A stretch of DNA of 64,000 bases from assembly GCF_034702125.1 (NCBI RefSeq), contig NC_085875.1, forward strand, positions 46,093,270 through 46,157,269. The letters run 5' to 3'. Source of the stretch: Engraulis encrasicolus (Eukaryota; Chordata; Actinopteri; Clupeiformes; Engraulidae). This document shows, in pieces, positions 61,470 through 64,000 of this stretch. A model generated the notes under the pieces. That model ran no database searches. It was given only the letters and a program-made list of their open reading frames with translations, and was not told where the DNA came from. The translations under genes and the position numbers were made by a program. The stretch's first letter is position 1; every line of letters starts with the position of its first letter.

Positions 61470-61715
61470 AACAACAAAACTGCCTCACCTGTGCAAGGGG
61501 CAAGCTGAGCTCAACATGCACAGTAAAGGAGCAACCAGTGAGGAGGGATGGTAGCATGCTCAGGGACAGGGTATCTCTAGCACGGAGGAGCACAGAGAGG
61601 AGCAAGGGAGATAGTGCTGTCTATTCACTCCCGCCATACACCTGGTGGTGGTGTTGGGAATTCAACTGGCAACCCTTGGGCCCAGCACCCTAACCACTTG
61701 TTCACGAGTTCAGTT
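61470..61715 (-). mobile_element. tRNA-derived SINE with head, diverged
   Basis: Same family as 57480-57765: gcctcacctgtgcaagggg at one end, and gttgaattcccaac plus acaagtggttaggg on the minus strand at the other. Confidence 0.6.
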
Positions 61716-61796
61716 CACACTTGTGTGCTTGATGTATTTTGAATTAGGTCCCCAGGAATACTAGCAAAGTGTGATGGCACAAGCTAGCTTTTACTT

Positions 61797-61855
61797 TAGT
61801 AAAATAAAATAAAATAAAGTTAAATAAAATAAAATAAAATAAAATAAAATAAATG
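61797..61855. repeat. AAAAT pentanucleotide repeat
   Basis: About 11 units with one imperfect unit in the middle. Confidence 0.9.
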
Positions 61856-61899
61856 TACAGTAGTAAAGCATGGCACGGTAGCTGACCTTGCTCCCATAT

Positions 61900-63393
61900 T
61901 TTAAGCTGCGAAGGTTTTTAAATAGGTATAGGTTTTCTTTTGTCCCTGTTTCTGTTAACCTGAACGCAGGTCGTTAACAACTACCATCCTTGTAATGCCA
62001 TGTATGTGTGTAGGAGGATGTAGTAGATATGCATTTGAGTATCTCTATGAGGGCACTTTATGTATGCATGTTTTTTTGTTTTTGTTTTTTGGCGTCATGT
62101 GTATCAGTGTTGTGTGTATGTGGCAGCTATGTATGTCCAAGACAAATTTCCTTCGGGACCATTAAAAGAATCTTGAATCTTGAATCTTGATACAGGATGA
62201 GATCCGCTCACACCCTCCATGTAAAGGGATAGTGGGCTGTAGATTTCAGGAGGCCAGTCCAAGCTGGACACTCCCACCCAAATATCACCACACACCATAA
62301 GCTCAGAGGCCTCTCATACTGTAGGTAGCACCACTATTGTAGAGCCTTTCACAAAATAAAATAAATACACACAGGTGTGTATTTACAAACCAATGAAAGG
62401 GGATGATATAGGATATATACAGTATATATAATACAGTATGATGCATGATAAGGAAGAGAAGACATGCTGAACCCCTCTGCATGGTAAACATGTGGATAAT
62501 GACATCCGATTAAGTGATGTTGCAATGATGATCACAACACTGTAGTGTACTTTATTGTTAAACAATGCACCACTGAATTATGTGGTGATGTAATAAAATG
62601 TCGGAAAGCATACCAGTCATACTTGATGCCATCGAAAAATGAAAGCCTAGCTATAGGCCTACACATGCAAGAGAAACAGAGGTGCTGCTGCAATGCTGAA
62701 GGAACCAGCTTCCCTGTACAGCACATACAGTACACCGCACACAAGTCCACAGTTGCTGCAGAATTTTACTCGGCCACTAGGTGGCAACATATCACCATAA
62801 CAGACACATCGCATAGCCTGCCCTACTGTAAGCCAGCCAGCTCTTCATAACTGGTGAAACACATCTCAAATGAACAAAAAATACGGACACTGCAGATGTT
62901 GTAGGACACTGTTTAAAAAAGGGAAATTTGTTATGTAGTGAATTGTCTTGTCCCCCTCGCTGGACAGCAACAGTACCTTGCACAGGAAGGACACAAAAGG
63001 TTAAAATGTCAGCATTGGGCAGTGAGAGTACAGTAAGGTATCAATGACAGTATATATATGACAGGACTTGTAAATCTTTTTTTCACTAATTTACCACAGC
63101 TATCTGTAGGCTTTCTACATATCGACAGAGGACCATTCTTTAACCAGCATCTTCACCCCTCACAAGTTGTTTGCCATTCCATCAATTTTATGTGATACAG
63201 TAGACACAAACATAAATGGACAGTTCACATTTCATTTCTGTCCATTAATGGACAGTTCAAATAACATTTCTGTCCTATGTAGCCTACTTTGTAGCTTGCT
63301 CCTCCTATTCCTTATCTCATTCCTTGTCTTTTATGCATCCATACCTATCCTCTGACTCTGAAACAATATGTTTTGTGCATGGTTGATATAAGC
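61900..63393. other. Non-coding, LINE tail only
   Basis: The LINE tail at 62140-62192 is the only recognised item. Short frames at 62545 and 63167 lack motifs. Confidence 0.5.
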
Positions 63394-63655
63394 CAGGGAT
63401 GGGCAACGTGAGGCCCGGGGGCCATATGCGGCCTGCCTCCTCACTCAGTGCAGATAGGTCAAACATAATGTAAGAAAAAACATAATGACCACTATTGAAT
63501 CAATCCGTTGTAATTATACTGTGGGCCGATAGAGAACACATCCAAAAATATAGTCCGTCAGTGAGCAACTAACTACACCCTAAACTCAGTGAGTGGCAGT
63601 CAAATCCGTTGTCATATGGCCCTCCGATGGTGGTGGACAAAATCCCTTATCCCTG
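63394..63655. mobile_element. hAT-type non-autonomous element
   Basis: Begins CAGGGATGGGCAAC and ends ...TTATCCCTG, with a short inverted match at the termini. It is flanked by an exact 8-bp repeat ATATAAGC (63386-63393 and 63656-63663). Non-coding. Confidence 0.88.
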
Positions 63656-64000
63656 ATATAAGCCAAGAACAACCAACACCCTCTTGAAAGGTCTATTGGC
63701 CTGTTGGTTGAGTTGCACATAGGTAATTGGAAACAAGAAAGTGTCATTCATTTTGAGTGGTTGTATTCAAGTCAGGCATTTGAGGTTCCTGTTTGTCATA
63801 CATGAGTTTAGCACAGTGTCGTGCAGAGAACTTTACTGGAGCGGGGGCTACGGGCACATGTTACAACATTTCCAAACAAATTCAAGCAAATTGTTTCAGG
63901 TGGTTTATTTCACTAGTGAATTATTTGGCGCATAATCAAATGTCTGAAGACGGCATCTATCATAGCGGAAAGAAATGTGAGGCACGTCAAGAATGGAGGC

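Overview
The window looks like repeat-rich teleost fish DNA. Three things point that way: vertebrate genes split by short introns with normal GT/AG sites, a mix of Tc1, hAT, piggyBac-type and Harbinger-type DNA elements with L2/CR1 and L1 LINEs and tRNA-derived SINEs, and long CA, TA and GT microsatellites. I cannot name the species. Only two host genes are recognisable, a B7-family immunoglobulin gene (partial and near-complete copies) and a CCR6-like chemokine receptor, and both carry coding defects. Single unresolved bases (N) sit at 49325, 50359 and 60837.

Layout. 1-8160 is one copy (A) of a segmental duplication. It holds the signal exon and a damaged IgV exon of the B7-like gene. 8160-12650 is unique and repeat-filled, with one phase-consistent pair of exon-like segments at 8780 and 9604. 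12650-20000 is an older, decayed copy (B), split by a 2.2 kb DNA element. 20078-21400 is another partial copy (C). 23270-33240 is the best copy (D), and the complete four-exon B7-like gene runs from 30158 to 34619. 45225-45755 and 48831-49680 are the two halves of an inverted copy (E) of the 20-21 kb segment, split by about 3 kb of inserted elements. Copies A and D encode identical peptides over long stretches, so they separated recently. A Tc1 element and a small MITE each occupy one copy while the other keeps the empty site.

34.8-52 kb is mostly mobile DNA. It contains a 135-bp tandem array carrying tRNA-type B boxes, TTA- and TTAA-flanked MITEs, a candidate multi-exon noncoding transcription unit at 42.2-43.9 kb, a 613-bp miniature LTR element (46924-47536), an L2-like LINE 3' end, and a 0.95 kb element with a repeated GTCAC-containing motif. 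52017-53615 (minus) is the CCR6-like receptor with a TATA box and a six-codon first exon. 53.8-64 kb holds Gypsy-type LTR retrotransposon remains, an L1 endonuclease fragment, several SINEs, another motif-studded TIR element (58.6-59.4 kb) and a hAT element with an intact 8-bp target duplication.

Highlights. The miniature LTR element has TG...CA LTRs, a primer site matching the 3' end of tRNA-Leu, a 5-bp target duplication and a complete Pol III A/B-box promoter inside its 5' LTR. The B7-like gene has an amber codon shared by both copies, yet its exons are all phase 1, so skipping the IgV exon would restore the frame. The CCR6-like receptor has DCY in place of DRY plus a frameshift in TM5. 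Three different elements share a design of short interspersed GTCAC-containing motifs.
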